A stretch of 53,128 nt of DNA from Comamonadaceae bacterium (GTDB lineage Bacteria > Pseudomonadota > Gammaproteobacteria > Burkholderiales > Burkholderiaceae_C). Shown here piece after piece: positions 17,368-26,981 of this stretch (its first letter is position 1; the number at the start of each line of letters is the position of its first letter). The DNA is taken from contig JAIXPL010000005.1 of NCBI GenBank assembly GCA_027486255.1, positions 1 through 53,128 of the forward strand, in the 5' to 3' direction. The translations under genes and the position numbers were made by a program. Under the pieces are notes generated by a model. The model saw nothing but the letters and a program-made list of their open reading frames with translations. It had not been told where the DNA came from and ran no database searches.

Positions 17368-18765
17368 ATGGCTTCAAAACTGGTGGTGAGGGCGTCGGCC
17401 CTGGCCGTGATGGCGGCGCTGGGCGCCGGTGCGTATTGGTATCAGACCCGGCCGTCCAAGCCTGTGGAGCCAGGCAAGCCCCCGTCCGCCCCTGCGCCCG
17501 CAGGACCTGCCGCCGGTGGCCCTCCGGGCGGCGGAGTCCGGCCGGCGGTCGAGGTCGCCAAGGTCGAGACCACCCGCCTCGTCGATGAGACCCAGAGCGT
17601 GGGCAGCCTGCGCTCCCGCCAGGGCGTGATGATCAAGCCCGAGGTGGGTGGCCGCATCACGCAGCTCAATTTCCGCGACGGAGATCGCGTGCGCAAAGGC
17701 CAGCTCTTGGTCCAGCTCGACGACCAGCTGCCAGCCGCCCAGATCAAACAAGCCGAGGCGGAGCTGGCCATCGCCAAGAGCAATTTCAACCGCAACCGCG
17801 AGCTGGTGGAGCAGAACTTCATCAGCCGCCGCACCGTGGATGAAAGTGCCGCCAACCTGCAGGTGGCCGAAGCCAAGCTGGCGCTGGCGCATGCCACGGC
17901 CGCGCGCCTGCGCATCGTCGCGCCATTCGATGGCATGGTGGGCATTCGCCAGGTCAACCTGGGTGATTACCTCAAGGACGGCGCCGAGGTGGTCAACCTC
18001 GAGGACATCGACGCCATCTTTGTCGACTATCGCCTGCCCGAGCGTTTTCAGGCCAAGGTGCGCCGGGGCCAGACCGCCCAGGTGGATATTGACGCCTTGC
18101 CCGGCCGCAAGTTCCAGGCGGTGGTCCAGGCCATTGACCCACTGATCGACGCCAACGGGCGTTCACTGGGCGTGCGCGCCTGCATTGACAACCGCCGCCT
18201 GCAGTTGCGCCCGGGCATGTTCGCCCGCGTGAGCACCATCTTCGGTGCCCGAGAAAAGGCCTTGGTGGTTCCGGAGGAGGCCATCGTGCCCCAGGGGCCT
18301 CGTGTGTTCGTCATCAAGCTGGTGGATGGCCCCGAGGGCAAGGTCACCCAGCGCGTGGAGGTCAAGCTCGGCCTGCGCAGCCCGGGCAAAGTGGAGGTTC
18401 TGGAGGGCATAGGGGCCGATGACACGGTGGTGGTGGCTGGCCAGCAGCGCCTGCAAAAAGACGGTATGTCGGTGCGCGTGATCGAGGCCGGTGCCCGTGG
18501 CGGCCCGGGTGGTCCCGCCCCGGCACCTGGCACGCCGCCCGCCGCTGCCGGTGCCCCCGGCGGTGCACCCAGCGGTGCACCCAGCGGTGCACCCGGCGGT
18601 GCCCCTGCTGCGTCGGCACCATCAGCCAGCCCGGCGGCGGCCGCTGCGGCCAGGCCCAAGCCTCAAGCCCAGCCTGCGCCACTGCAGGGCCCGGACCCCT
18701 GCCTGGCTTCCATGGGCAGCACCAGCGAGCGCGGCACGGGACGGCCCGGCCAGGCCCCTTCCTGA
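17368..18765 (+). CDS. RND efflux periplasmic adaptor (membrane fusion protein)
   Basis: Bridges an inner-membrane RND pump to an outer-membrane channel. The 465-residue product has an N-terminal hydrophobic anchor (about 7-24) and a Pro/Gly-rich linker. A biotinyl-lipoyl-like half follows (EVGGRITQLNFRDGDRV), then a coiled-coil hairpin (about 125-175) and the second lipoyl half with IVAPFDGMVGIRQVNLGD. Beta-barrel and membrane-proximal domains come next. The last 90 residues are an Ala/Gly/Pro tail carrying a 12-bp tandem repeat. It is encoded 61 bases before the pump gene. Confidence 0.92.
   Translation: MASKLVVRASALAVMAALGAGAYWYQTRPSKPVEPGKPPSAPAPAGPAAGGPPGGGVRPAVEVAKVETTRLVDETQSVGSLRSRQGVMIKPEVGGRITQLNFRDGDRVRKGQLLVQLDDQLPAAQIKQAEAELAIAKSNFNRNRELVEQNFISRRTVDESAANLQVAEAKLALAHATAARLRIVAPFDGMVGIRQVNLGDYLKDGAEVVNLEDIDAIFVDYRLPERFQAKVRRGQTAQVDIDALPGRKFQAVVQAIDPLIDANGRSLGVRACIDNRRLQLRPGMFARVSTIFGAREKALVVPEEAIVPQGPRVFVIKLVDGPEGKVTQRVEVKLGLRSPGKVEVLEGIGADDTVVVAGQQRLQKDGMSVRVIEAGARGGPGGPAPAPGTPPAAAGAPGGAPSGAPSGAPGGAPAASAPSASPAAAAAARPKPQAQPAPLQGPDPCLASMGSTSERGTGRPGQAPS
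18541..18600 (+). repeat. 12-bp tandem repeat encoding Gly-Ala-Pro-Ser/Gly
   Basis: Units close to GGTGCACCCAGC occur about four to five times in a row, inside the low-complexity tail of the efflux adaptor. The repeat preserves the frame and extends a disordered Gly/Ala/Pro region. Confidence 0.8.
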
Positions 18766-18826
18766 GGCCGCCCGGCTTGTGCTTGAGTACCTGATGACCG
18801 ATTTCTCCTGAACCGGAGCACGTTTC

Positions 18827-21800
18827 ATGCAAATCGCTGAAGTCTCCATCCGTCGCCCGGTCTTTGCCACCGTGCTGTCCTTGCTGATCGTGCTCATTGG
18901 CATGGTCAGCTTCGATCGGCTGACCGTGCGCGAGTACCCCAAAATCGACGAGCCTGTCGTGACCGTGAGCGTGCGCTACCCCGGGGCCTCGGCCGAGGTG
19001 GTGGAGTCGCAAATCTCCAAGCCTTTGGAGGATTCGATCGCCGGCATCGATGCGGTGGACGTGATCACCTCCATCAGCCGGGCCGAGCAAAGCCAAATTT
19101 CGGTGCGCTTTCGCCTGGAAAAAGACGCCGACGCAGCCGCCGCCGAGGTGCGCGACCGCACCGCGCGTGTGCGCAACCGGCTGCCTGCCACCATTGAAGA
19201 GCCGGTCATTGCCAAGGTCGAGGCCGATGCCTTTCCGGTGATCTGGCTGGCCTTCTCCAGCGACACGCTCAACCCGCTGCAGATCAACGACCTGGTCAAC
19301 CGCGTGGTCAAGCCGCGCCTGCAAACCGTCTCGGGTGTGGCCGATGTGCGCATCTTTGGCGAGCGCAAGTACGCCATGCGCGTATGGCTGGACCCGGAGC
19401 GCATGGCGGGCTACCGCCTCACGACCCAGGACATCGAGGATGCGGTGCGGCGTAACAACCTAGACGTGCCGGCCGGGCGCATCGAGTCCAGCCAGCGCGA
19501 GTTCAGCGTCACCTCGCAGACCGACCTGAACCGCCCGGGCCAGTTCGGCCAGATCGTCGTCAAGACCGTCAATGGATTTCCGGTCAAGCTCGCCGACGTG
19601 GCCCGCATTGAGGAAAGCGCCGCTGATGTGCGCAGTTCGGTGCGCCTCAATGGCCGGCCCGCGATCTCGGCCGGCGTGATCCGCCAGGCCACGGCCAACC
19701 CGCTCACGCTGTCGGCGGGCGTGCGCGAGATGATGCCCAAGCTCAAGGCCGATCTGCCCGATGGCATCCAGATCGAGGTGGCGAACGACAACTCGCTGTT
19801 CATCGACCGATCGGTCAAGAACGTCTACCAAACCATCCTGGAGGCGGTAGTCCTGGTGGCCTTGGTGATCTTCGTGTTCCTGCGCACCTTCAGGGCCTCG
19901 ATCATTCCCATCGTCACCATCCCGGTGAGCCTGGTGGGCACCTTCGCGCTGATGGCGCTGGCGGGCTTCACCATCAACACCCTCACGCTGCTGGCGCTGG
20001 TGCTGGCCATCGGCCTGGTGGTGGATGACGCCATCGTCATGCTGGAAAACATCTTCCGCCACATTGAAGAAGGCATGGACCCTTTTGCGGCGTCCATCCG
20101 CGGCGCGCGCGAAATTGGCTTTGCCGTGGTGTCCATGACGCTGACCCTGGTGGCCGTGTACGCGCCCCTGGCGTTTACGCCCGGCCGCACGGGCCGCTTG
20201 TTCCAGGAGTTCGCGCTGGCCCTGGCCGGGGCGGTGCTGGTGTCGGGCTTTGTGGCGCTCACGCTCACACCCATGATGTGCTCGAAGCTGCTGCGCCATA
20301 ACCCCAAGCCCAACCGCTTCGACCGCGGCATGGAGCGCGCGCTCACCGCCCTGTCCAATGGCTACGGTGCAGCGCTGCGCTGGGTGCTGACGGCCCGTGT
20401 GCGCGGCTGGGGCCTGCTCGGGGCGCTGTTGCAGGCGCGTTGGATCGTGGTGGCCGCCATGCTCTCCAGCGCGGGCGGCATTGCCCTCGTGTGGCCGACC
20501 ATGAAGTCCGAGCTCTCGCCCCTGGAAGACCGGGGCACCATCCTGGCCGTGATCAACTCCCCCGATGGTTCGACCATCGACTACACCGATCGCTATGCCC
20601 GCATCCTCGAGCGCATCGGCAGCAACTACGAGGAGTTTGACCGCATCTTCGCCAGCCTCGGTAACCCGACGGTCTCGCAGGGCACGGTGATCTACCGGGC
20701 CAAGCCCTGGGAGGAGCGAACCCGCACCACGCTGGAGCTGGCGCGTGAGATCGGCCCGAAGTTCAACGGCCTGGCAGGCGTCAATGCCTTTGCCATCACC
20801 CCGCCCTCGCTGGGCCAGGGTTTCCGTGAGCGGCCACTCAATTTTGTGATCCAGACCTCAGACAGCTACGAGAACCTCAACCGGGTGGTGCGCCAGATCC
20901 TTGAAGAAGTGGCCAAGAACCCCGGCATCATCCAGCCCGACGTCGATCTGCGCCTGAACAAGCCCGAGCTGCGGGTGAGCGTGGACCGCGAAAAGGCCGC
21001 TGACCTGGGCGTGAGCGTGGACGTGGTGGCGCGTGCCCTGGAGACCACCTTGGGCGGACGCCAGGTGACCCGTTACAAGCGCGATGCCGAGCAGTACGAC
21101 GTGATCGTGCAAAACCGCGCCAGCGGCCGTGATGTGCCCCAGGACATCGACAACATCTTTGTGCGCGGTCGCAACGACACCATGGTGCCCCTGTCGGCGC
21201 TGGTCAAGCTGCGTGAAAGCGTGAGCCCGCGCGAGCTCAACCACTTCGGTCAGCGCCGCTCGGTCACCATCACCGCCAACTTGTCGCCCGACTATTCACT
21301 GGGTGAGGCCCTGAAATTCATGGACCAGACAGCAGCCAAGGTGCTCAAGCCCGGCTACAGCACCGACCTCAATGGCACCTCGCGGGAGTTCCGCAACTCG
21401 CAGGGCGCGCTGGCCATCGTCTTCGTGCTGGCCCTGGTGTTCATTTTCCTGGTGCTGGCGGCGCAGTTTGAGAGCTTTGTCGATCCCTTTGTGATCATGC
21501 TCTCGGTGCCTCTGTCCATGATCGGCGCCTTGCTGGCCCTGAAGTGGTCCGGCGGCTCGCTCAATGTGTACTCACAGATTGGCCTGATCACCTTGGTGGG
21601 GCTGATCACCAAGCACGGCATTCTGATCGTGGAATTCTCCAACCAGTTGCGCCAGCAGGGTGTGGAGCTGGTGGACGCCGTGGTCAAGGCATCAGAGCAG
21701 CGCCTGCGCCCCATTCTCATGACCACCGGTGCCATGGTGCTGGGCGCCATTCCCTTGGCCCTGGCCACGGGAGCGGGTGCGGAAAGCCGCATTCAGATTG

Positions 21801-21976
21801 GCTGGGTCATTGTGGGCGGGATGAGCCTGGGCACGCTGCTGACCATCTTCGTGGTGCCCACCATGTACCTGATGTTTGCCCGCCGTGAGATCCCGGGTGC
21901 CGACAACCGCGTGGTCAAGGACCAGCCTGCGCACCCCGGTGCACATGGCGAAGGGCAGGAGCTGATCGCCAAGTAA
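18827..21976 (+). CDS. RND-family multidrug efflux permease
   Basis: Proton-driven inner-membrane exporter of the HAE-1 type, 1049 residues, the normal length. It opens with FATVLSLLIVLIGMVSF as TM1 and has two large periplasmic loops. The proton-relay aspartates are D400 and D401 in LVVDDAIVMLEN (TM4), and the TM10-12 region includes GLITKHGILIVEFSNQL. The start is preceded by GGAG. No outer-membrane factor and no TetR or two-component regulator flank the pair, so it presumably uses a TolC-like channel encoded elsewhere. Substrates cannot be predicted. Confidence 0.94.
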   Translation: MQIAEVSIRRPVFATVLSLLIVLIGMVSFDRLTVREYPKIDEPVVTVSVRYPGASAEVVESQISKPLEDSIAGIDAVDVITSISRAEQSQISVRFRLEKDADAAAAEVRDRTARVRNRLPATIEEPVIAKVEADAFPVIWLAFSSDTLNPLQINDLVNRVVKPRLQTVSGVADVRIFGERKYAMRVWLDPERMAGYRLTTQDIEDAVRRNNLDVPAGRIESSQREFSVTSQTDLNRPGQFGQIVVKTVNGFPVKLADVARIEESAADVRSSVRLNGRPAISAGVIRQATANPLTLSAGVREMMPKLKADLPDGIQIEVANDNSLFIDRSVKNVYQTILEAVVLVALVIFVFLRTFRASIIPIVTIPVSLVGTFALMALAGFTINTLTLLALVLAIGLVVDDAIVMLENIFRHIEEGMDPFAASIRGAREIGFAVVSMTLTLVAVYAPLAFTPGRTGRLFQEFALALAGAVLVSGFVALTLTPMMCSKLLRHNPKPNRFDRGMERALTALSNGYGAALRWVLTARVRGWGLLGALLQARWIVVAAMLSSAGGIALVWPTMKSELSPLEDRGTILAVINSPDGSTIDYTDRYARILERIGSNYEEFDRIFASLGNPTVSQGTVIYRAKPWEERTRTTLELAREIGPKFNGLAGVNAFAITPPSLGQGFRERPLNFVIQTSDSYENLNRVVRQILEEVAKNPGIIQPDVDLRLNKPELRVSVDREKAADLGVSVDVVARALETTLGGRQVTRYKRDAEQYDVIVQNRASGRDVPQDIDNIFVRGRNDTMVPLSALVKLRESVSPRELNHFGQRRSVTITANLSPDYSLGEALKFMDQTAAKVLKPGYSTDLNGTSREFRNSQGALAIVFVLALVFIFLVLAAQFESFVDPFVIMLSVPLSMIGALLALKWSGGSLNVYSQIGLITLVGLITKHGILIVEFSNQLRQQGVELVDAVVKASEQRLRPILMTTGAMVLGAIPLALATGAGAESRIQIGWVIVGGMSLGTLLTIFVVPTMYLMFARREIPGADNRVVKDQPAHPGAHGEGQELIAK

Positions 21977-21980
21977 TAAG

Positions 21981-22008
21981 GCGCCCCCATGGGGGCGCTT
22001 TTTTTTTA
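21981..22008 (+). terminator. Terminator after the RND permease
   Basis: GCGCCCCC and GGGGGCGC form an 8-bp GC stem with an AT loop, followed by T9. It starts 5 bases after the permease stop, overlaps the 3' end of moeA and separates the convergent transcripts. Confidence 0.93.
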
Positions 22009-23295
22009 GATCACGCCGTCGAACATCATCACATCCACCAGATCGCCAGGCATCACGCTGCCCTGGCCATGGTGGATGACGATCAGGCCGTTGGCCTGCG
22101 CCATGGAGCTCAACACGCCTGAACCCTGGTTGCCAGTGATCTGGACTTCGGGCATCCCATCGGCCCCTCGGGTCACGACCCCGCGCTGGTACTCGGTGCG
22201 GCCCGGTTTTTTCTTGATGGCCTGCGTGCAACGCGCTTTGAGCAGTGGTGGCGCGGTGTCGGTGCAGCCCATCATCTGCAGCAGGGCAGGGCGCACAAAG
22301 GCCAGGAAGGTCACCATCACCGCCACCGGGTTGCCCGGCAGGCCAAAGAGTATGGCCGGCGGCCCTGAGGTCTTAGGCAGGCGCCCCACGGCCATGGGGC
22401 GGCCCGGGCGCATGGCCACGCGCCAGAAGGCCACATCGCCGAGCTTCTTCATCATGGCCTTGGTGAAGTCGGCCTCGCCCACGCTCACCCCGCCCGAGCT
22501 GATGATGGCGTCGGCCTGCTCGGCCGCCTGCCTGAAGGCCGCCTCCAGCCGGGCCGGCTCGTCGGGCACCACGCCCAGGTCCAGGACCTCGCAGCCCATG
22601 CGCCGCAGCAGGCCGAAGACGGTGTAGCGGTTGCTGTCGTAGACCGCGCCTTCGCGCGGCGCTTCGCCCAGCGATAGGATCTCGCTGCCGGTGGAGAAAT
22701 AGGCCACCTTCAGCGGCCGGTAGGTGTGCAATTGGTCCACACCCAGCGAGGCGGCCAGGCCCAGCCGGGCCGGGCCCAGGCGCTCGCCACGCCGCAGGGC
22801 GGATTCGCCGCGGCGCAGGTCTTCGCCGCGGAGGCGGCGGTTGTCACCGGGCCGCAGCAGACCCGTGGGTATGCACACCGACTGGCCATCGTCGGCCAGC
22901 TGGGTCATTTCCTGCGGCACCACTGTGTCCAGGCCGGCCGGCATGATGGCACCCGTCATGATCTTCACGCAGTCGCCCGCTGTCACCTGGCCGCTCCAGG
23001 CTTGGCCCGCCAAAGCGGTGCCCACGATGCGCAGGCTCAATTCTCGATCGGCCGCATGCAAGCGCGCGCCGTCAAAGGCATAACCGTCCATGGCCGAGTT
23101 GTCATGGGGCGGTACGTCCAGAGGCGAGACCAGGTCGTGTGCCAGCACCCTGTCCAGGCATTGGAAGAGGGGCAGTTCCACGGTGTCCGTGCTCGGCATC
23201 ACCATGGCGCGCAAGAAGGCAGCCACGGCATCGACCGGCAGAGACTGCGGGTCATAGCCCTGCAACTCGGCGGCGATCTGTTCCAGGCTCTTCAT
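22006..23295 (-). CDS. moeA: Molybdopterin molybdotransferase MoeA
   Basis: Inserts molybdate into adenylylated molybdopterin to form Moco. The 429 residues match the family length. Seen are the N-terminal [14 protein letters not shown], the [10 protein letters not shown] region, the MPTb-like core [14 protein letters not shown], and GLPGNPVAV. Its start overlaps the mobA stop as ATGA, so the two are translationally coupled. It is the last gene of moaA-mobA-moeA. Confidence 0.96.
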   Translation of the reverse strand: MKSLEQIAAELQGYDPQSLPVDAVAAFLRAMVMPSTDTVELPLFQCLDRVLAHDLVSPLDVPPHDNSAMDGYAFDGARLHAADRELSLRIVGTALAGQAWSGQVTAGDCVKIMTGAIMPAGLDTVVPQEMTQLADDGQSVCIPTGLLRPGDNRRLRGEDLRRGESALRRGERLGPARLGLAASLGVDQLHTYRPLKVAYFSTGSEILSLGEAPREGAVYDSNRYTVFGLLRRMGCEVLDLGVVPDEPARLEAAFRQAAEQADAIISSGGVSVGEADFTKAMMKKLGDVAFWRVAMRPGRPMAVGRLPKTSGPPAILFGLPGNPVAVMVTFLAFVRPALLQMMGCTDTAPPLLKARCTQAIKKKPGRTEYQRGVVTRGADGMPEVQITGNQGSGVLSSMAQANGLIVIHHGQGSVMPGDLVDVMMFDGVI

Positions 23296-23903
23296 GGCGC
23301 CTCCAGCCGGCGCAGCTCAGCCAGGGTGTTGGCATTGAAGAAGGCCTGCGGATCATCCTCGGGGCCGTTGAAGGGCAACACCACACAGCGGTGCTGGGCT
23401 GTCCAGGCGTCGATCTTGCGCCCGCCGCCCATCACAAAGCGGCCCAGGCTCTCCACCAGCTCTGCCCGCATGAGGCAAAACACGGGCTGGGGCCGCAGGC
23501 TGCCATCCTCCTCGCGTGCGGAGGGCATGGCGATTTCGGCATCCTCCTCTTGCAGGGCACCCATCAGGCGGTCGACGAGGTCCAGGGGAAAGCGCGGCGT
23601 GTCGCAGGGCACCGTCAGCAGGAATTCGGTCTCGCAGTGGTTCAGGCCCGCCAGGAAGCCCGCCAGAGGGCCGGCGAAGTCGGGCACCGCGTCCTGCAGC
23701 ACGGGTGCACCCAGACTTTCGTAGGCGGCGAGGTTGCGGTTGGCACTGATGAGGATCTGGTCCACCTGCGGCTGCAGCCGGTGCAGGGTGTGCAGGGCCA
23801 GGGGCAGGCCCTGGAAGGGCTGAAGGCCTTTGTCATGGCCGCCCATGCGGCTGCCGCGGCCGCCGGCCAGGAGGAGTCCGGTGATGGAATACATAGCTGT
23901 CAT
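23292..23903 (-). CDS. mobA: Molybdenum cofactor guanylyltransferase
   Basis: Transfers GMP from GTP to Moco, giving the bis-MGD cofactor used by DMSO-reductase-family enzymes such as nitrate reductase and formate dehydrogenase. The 203-residue product has the nucleotide-binding N-terminus [18 protein letters not shown] and the metal-binding VPCDTP. It may start at ATG 23903 or at ATG 23894 (MYSITG). It lies 25 bases after moaA and overlaps moeA. Confidence 0.94.
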   Translation of the reverse strand: MTAMYSITGLLLAGGRGSRMGGHDKGLQPFQGLPLALHTLHRLQPQVDQILISANRNLAAYESLGAPVLQDAVPDFAGPLAGFLAGLNHCETEFLLTVPCDTPRFPLDLVDRLMGALQEEDAEIAMPSAREEDGSLRPQPVFCLMRAELVESLGRFVMGGGRKIDAWTAQHRCVVLPFNGPEDDPQAFFNANTLAELRRLEAP

Positions 23904-23928
23904 GAAAGAGCGCCTGGGCGCAAAACGG

Positions 23929-25050
23929 TCATCCGCCGATGTAGCTCATCTCTACGCGGCGCCCACTGGTGGCGCTGGACGCATCGGCTGGCAGCTGGCT
24001 GCGCAGCTGCGAGTAGCGGTCACTGCGGCCTTGCCAGACGTGGGCAATCGCCGCGGCCAGCTCGGCATCGCTGGCACCGCCGCGCAAAAGGGTGCGCAGG
24101 TCGTGGCCCTGGCTGGCGAAGAGGCAAAGGTAGAGCTGGCCTTCGGTGGACAGGCGCGCGCGGTTGCAGTCGCCGCAGAAGGCCTGGGTGACGCTGCTGA
24201 TGAAGCCCACTTCGCCGCCGCCGTCCGCATAGGCCCAACGCTCGGCCGTCTCACCAGGGGCCGCCGCCTCCATGGGCAGCAGCGGCATCTCGGCGGAAAT
24301 CGTGCGCACCACCTCGGCCGAGGGCATGACCTCGTTCATGCGCCAGCCATTGGTGGCGCCCACGTCCATGTACTCGATGAAGCGCAGCACCTGTCCGCTG
24401 CCGTGAAAGTGGCGCGCCATGGGCAGGATTTCATGCTCGTTGGTGCCGCGCTTGACCACCATGTTGACCTTGATGGGCCCCAAGCCGGCGGCCTGGGCCG
24501 CCTCGATACCGGCTAACACCTCGGCCACGGGAAAGTCGACGTCGTTCATGCGGCGAAAGACCGCATCGTCCAGGCCGTCGAGGCTGACGGTGACCCGCTG
24601 GAGCCCCGCGTCCTTCAGGGCCTGGGCCTTGCGGGCGAGCAGCGAGCCGTTGGTGGTGAGCGTCAGGTCCAGCGGCTGCCCATCGGGGGTGCGCAGCTGG
24701 GCGAGTTGCTCGATCAGAATTTCGATGTTCTTGCGCAGCAGCGGCTCGCCCCCGGTCAGGCGGATCTTGCGAACGCCCAGTTGCACGAACTGCTGGGCCA
24801 CGCGGGTGATTTCCTCGAAGCTCAGCAGCGCCGACTGCGGCAGGTAGGGGTAGTCCTTGTCGAACACCTCCTTGGGCATGCAGTAGCTGCAGCGAAAGTT
24901 GCAGCGGTCGGTCACGCTGATGCGCAGGTCGCGCAGGGGACGGCCCAGCTGGTCAGCCAGGCTGGCCCCCGGTACAAGGGCCTGGGCGGGCACGTGCAGC
25001 GCTTGCGGTGCCGGCCTATGGGGATGCAGGGGGATGACGCGTTCGGCCAT
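23929..25050 (-). CDS. moaA: GTP 3',8-cyclase MoaA
   Basis: Radical SAM enzyme for the first step of molybdenum cofactor synthesis, acting with MoaC. The 373 residues contain the SAM cluster CNFRCSYC (C50, C54, C57), TGGEPLLR, a C-terminal second cluster beginning CGDCNRARL with a later cysteine in LYLCLF, and the essential C-terminal Gly-Gly tail. It heads the moaA-mobA-moeA run; moaB, C, D and E are not in the window. Confidence 0.97.
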   Translation of the reverse strand: MAERVIPLHPHRPAPQALHVPAQALVPGASLADQLGRPLRDLRISVTDRCNFRCSYCMPKEVFDKDYPYLPQSALLSFEEITRVAQQFVQLGVRKIRLTGGEPLLRKNIEILIEQLAQLRTPDGQPLDLTLTTNGSLLARKAQALKDAGLQRVTVSLDGLDDAVFRRMNDVDFPVAEVLAGIEAAQAAGLGPIKVNMVVKRGTNEHEILPMARHFHGSGQVLRFIEYMDVGATNGWRMNEVMPSAEVVRTISAEMPLLPMEAAAPGETAERWAYADGGGEVGFISSVTQAFCGDCNRARLSTEGQLYLCLFASQGHDLRTLLRGGASDAELAAAIAHVWQGRSDRYSQLRSQLPADASSATSGRRVEMSYIGG

Positions 25051-25113
25051 GTGTGGATTGTGCCCGGGTCAGTGTGCCTCGGCCGCCGTGCGGGATTGCA
25101 TTGGCGGCCCGGC

Positions 25114-26406
25114 TTACTTGAAGCCCATCACCCCAGGCAGCCAGGTGCTCAGGCCCGGCACCAGGGTGATGCTGGCCAGGATCAGCAGGTGGGCCACCAG
25201 GAAGGGCTTGAGCTCGCGTGTGAGCGCCGCCAGCGGTACCTTCGAGACATTGGAGGTCACGAACAGCAGCCCGCCCACCGGCGGCGTGATCATGCCCAGG
25301 GTCAGGTTGAGGATGACCACCATGGCGAAGTGGATGGGATCGATCCCCAGCTTGGCCGCAATCGGCGCCAGGATGGGCACCAGCACCATCACCCCGGGCA
25401 GCGGCTCGATGAAGATGCCGAACAGCAGCAGGAACACGTTGACCGCCAGCAGGAACATCAGGGGCGAGAACTCCTGGGCGGTCATCCAGGTGGCCAGCTT
25501 GATGGGCAGGCCATCGATGGTCAGCACCCAGGCAAACGAGGCCGAGGTGCCGATGATGATGAGCACCGAGGCCGTCAGCAGGGCCGAGCGCGAGAGGATG
25601 TCCGGCAGGGCCTTCCATTCCAGCGTGCGGTAGATGAACTTGCCGCAGATCAGGGCGTAGAACACCGCCACGACCGATGCTTCGGTGGGTGTGAACCAGC
25701 CTGCGCGCATGCCGCCCAAGATGAGCACCGGCAGCAGCAGGGCCGGGATGGCCTTGAACGTGGTGCGCAGGATCTCGGCCCAGCTGGCTTGTTCGTCATC
25801 GCCGCGGTAGTTGCGCTGGCGCGAGACGTACCAGTTCACCGCCGCCATGCCAAAGGCGATCAGCAGGCCTGGCACCAGTCCGGCGGCAAACAGCTTGCCC
25901 ACCGAGACGTTGTCGTCTTGCAGGGCGTAGATGATCATGATGATGGAGGGCGGGATGATGGGCCCGACGATGGCCGTGGAGGCCGTGAGCGCGGCCGCGT
26001 AGGCGCGGTCGTAGCCAGCTTTGTCCATCATGCGGATCATCATGGAGCCCGGGCCTGCCGCATCGGCCAGGGCCGAGCCGGAAATGCCGGAGAAGAAGGT
26101 CAGGCCCGCAATGTTGGTGTAGCCCAGGCCGCCACGCTTGTGGCCCACCAGCTGGCTGGCAAAGCGCAGCAGCACCGCGGTGAGCGAGCCGCCGCTCATG
26201 AGTTCTGCGGCCAGGATGAAGAAGGGCACGGCCATCAAGGGGAAGCTGTCGATGCCGGTGAAGGTCTCCTTGAGCACCACCAGCAGCGGAAAGGACGAGC
26301 CCAGCAGCAGGGCTGTGACGGTGGACAGGCCCAGTGCAAAAGCCACGGGCACGCCGATCGCCAGGTAGATGCAGGCGCTCAGCAGAAGGATGGCACTGGC
26401 GCTCAT
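25114..26406 (-). CDS. dctM: TRAP transporter large permease (DctM-like)
   Basis: Twelve-helix sodium-coupled permease of a tripartite ATP-independent periplasmic transporter. From ATG 26406 (MSASAILLL) the protein is 430 residues. The longer open frame upstream overlaps dctQ in another frame and is not used. The start overlaps the dctQ stop as ATGA. It contains family motifs such as GISGSALADAAGPGSMMI and PPSIIMIIYAL. It is the last gene of the acid-sugar operon; moaA begins 63 bases downstream. Confidence 0.95.
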   Translation of the reverse strand: MSASAILLLSACIYLAIGVPVAFALGLSTVTALLLGSSFPLLVVLKETFTGIDSFPLMAVPFFILAAELMSGGSLTAVLLRFASQLVGHKRGGLGYTNIAGLTFFSGISGSALADAAGPGSMMIRMMDKAGYDRAYAAALTASTAIVGPIIPPSIIMIIYALQDDNVSVGKLFAAGLVPGLLIAFGMAAVNWYVSRQRNYRGDDEQASWAEILRTTFKAIPALLLPVLILGGMRAGWFTPTEASVVAVFYALICGKFIYRTLEWKALPDILSRSALLTASVLIIIGTSASFAWVLTIDGLPIKLATWMTAQEFSPLMFLLAVNVFLLLFGIFIEPLPGVMVLVPILAPIAAKLGIDPIHFAMVVILNLTLGMITPPVGGLLFVTSNVSKVPLAALTRELKPFLVAHLLILASITLVPGLSTWLPGVMGFK

Positions 26407-26915
26407 AGGGATGCACTCGCGTTGGCGTCGAAATGGTCGTCGGAGGCAAAGCGCCTCTCGAGCACATAGTCCCGCAGGATGAAGAGAAAGTGCAGGATCA
26501 GCAGCACCCCGCCAATGGGCATGGCAGCGTAGATGTAAGCAAACGAGATTTGGGTGGCCGCCGTCGACTGGTACTGCGTGCGCTCCACGTAGAGCAGGCC
26601 CCACCAGATGAGGAAGACGAAAAAGGCCAGCAGCAGCAGCGCGATCAGCATGCGCAGCGCAATGGCCGCCTTGCGCGGCAGGCTGTCCTGCAGGTTGTCC
26701 ACCGCAATGTGGCCACCGTAGCGCAGCACCGGGCCGGCGCCCAGGAAGGTCAGCCAGATCATCATGTGCCGGGCCACTTCTTCGGCCCAGGGCAGGGCTT
26801 GACCCTCGTAGTAGCGGTTAATGACGTTGATGAAAATGATCACCGACATGGCCGCCAGCAGCAGGATCAAGGCCCACCGGTTGACGGTCATCAGCGCCTT
26901 TTCGAGAGTTTTCAT
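26403..26915 (-). CDS. dctQ: TRAP transporter small permease (DctQ-like)
   Basis: Four-helix small membrane subunit that pairs with DctM. The ATG at 26915 gives MKTLEKALMTVNRW and a 170-residue protein with four hydrophobic segments and the family motif RYYEGQALPWAEEVARHMMIW. The upstream open extension to 26969 is unlikely. It lies 66 bases after dctP. Confidence 0.94.
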   Translation of the reverse strand: MKTLEKALMTVNRWALILLLAAMSVIIFINVINRYYEGQALPWAEEVARHMMIWLTFLGAGPVLRYGGHIAVDNLQDSLPRKAAIALRMLIALLLLAFFVFLIWWGLLYVERTQYQSTAATQISFAYIYAAMPIGGVLLILHFLFILRDYVLERRFASDDHFDANASASL

Positions 26916-26981
26916 GCATTCACCTGGAGGTGCGGCCGGATGCCGGCAGGCCGTCAAGCCTGCCGGCACGTTCAGGCAGGC

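Noticed and set aside
24706..26469. 587-residue plus-strand frame over the moaA/TRAP genes
   Set aside because: Antisense shadow of moaA, dctM and dctQ. The protein is rich in His, Gln and Gly with no recognisable domain, while the minus-strand genes are clear.
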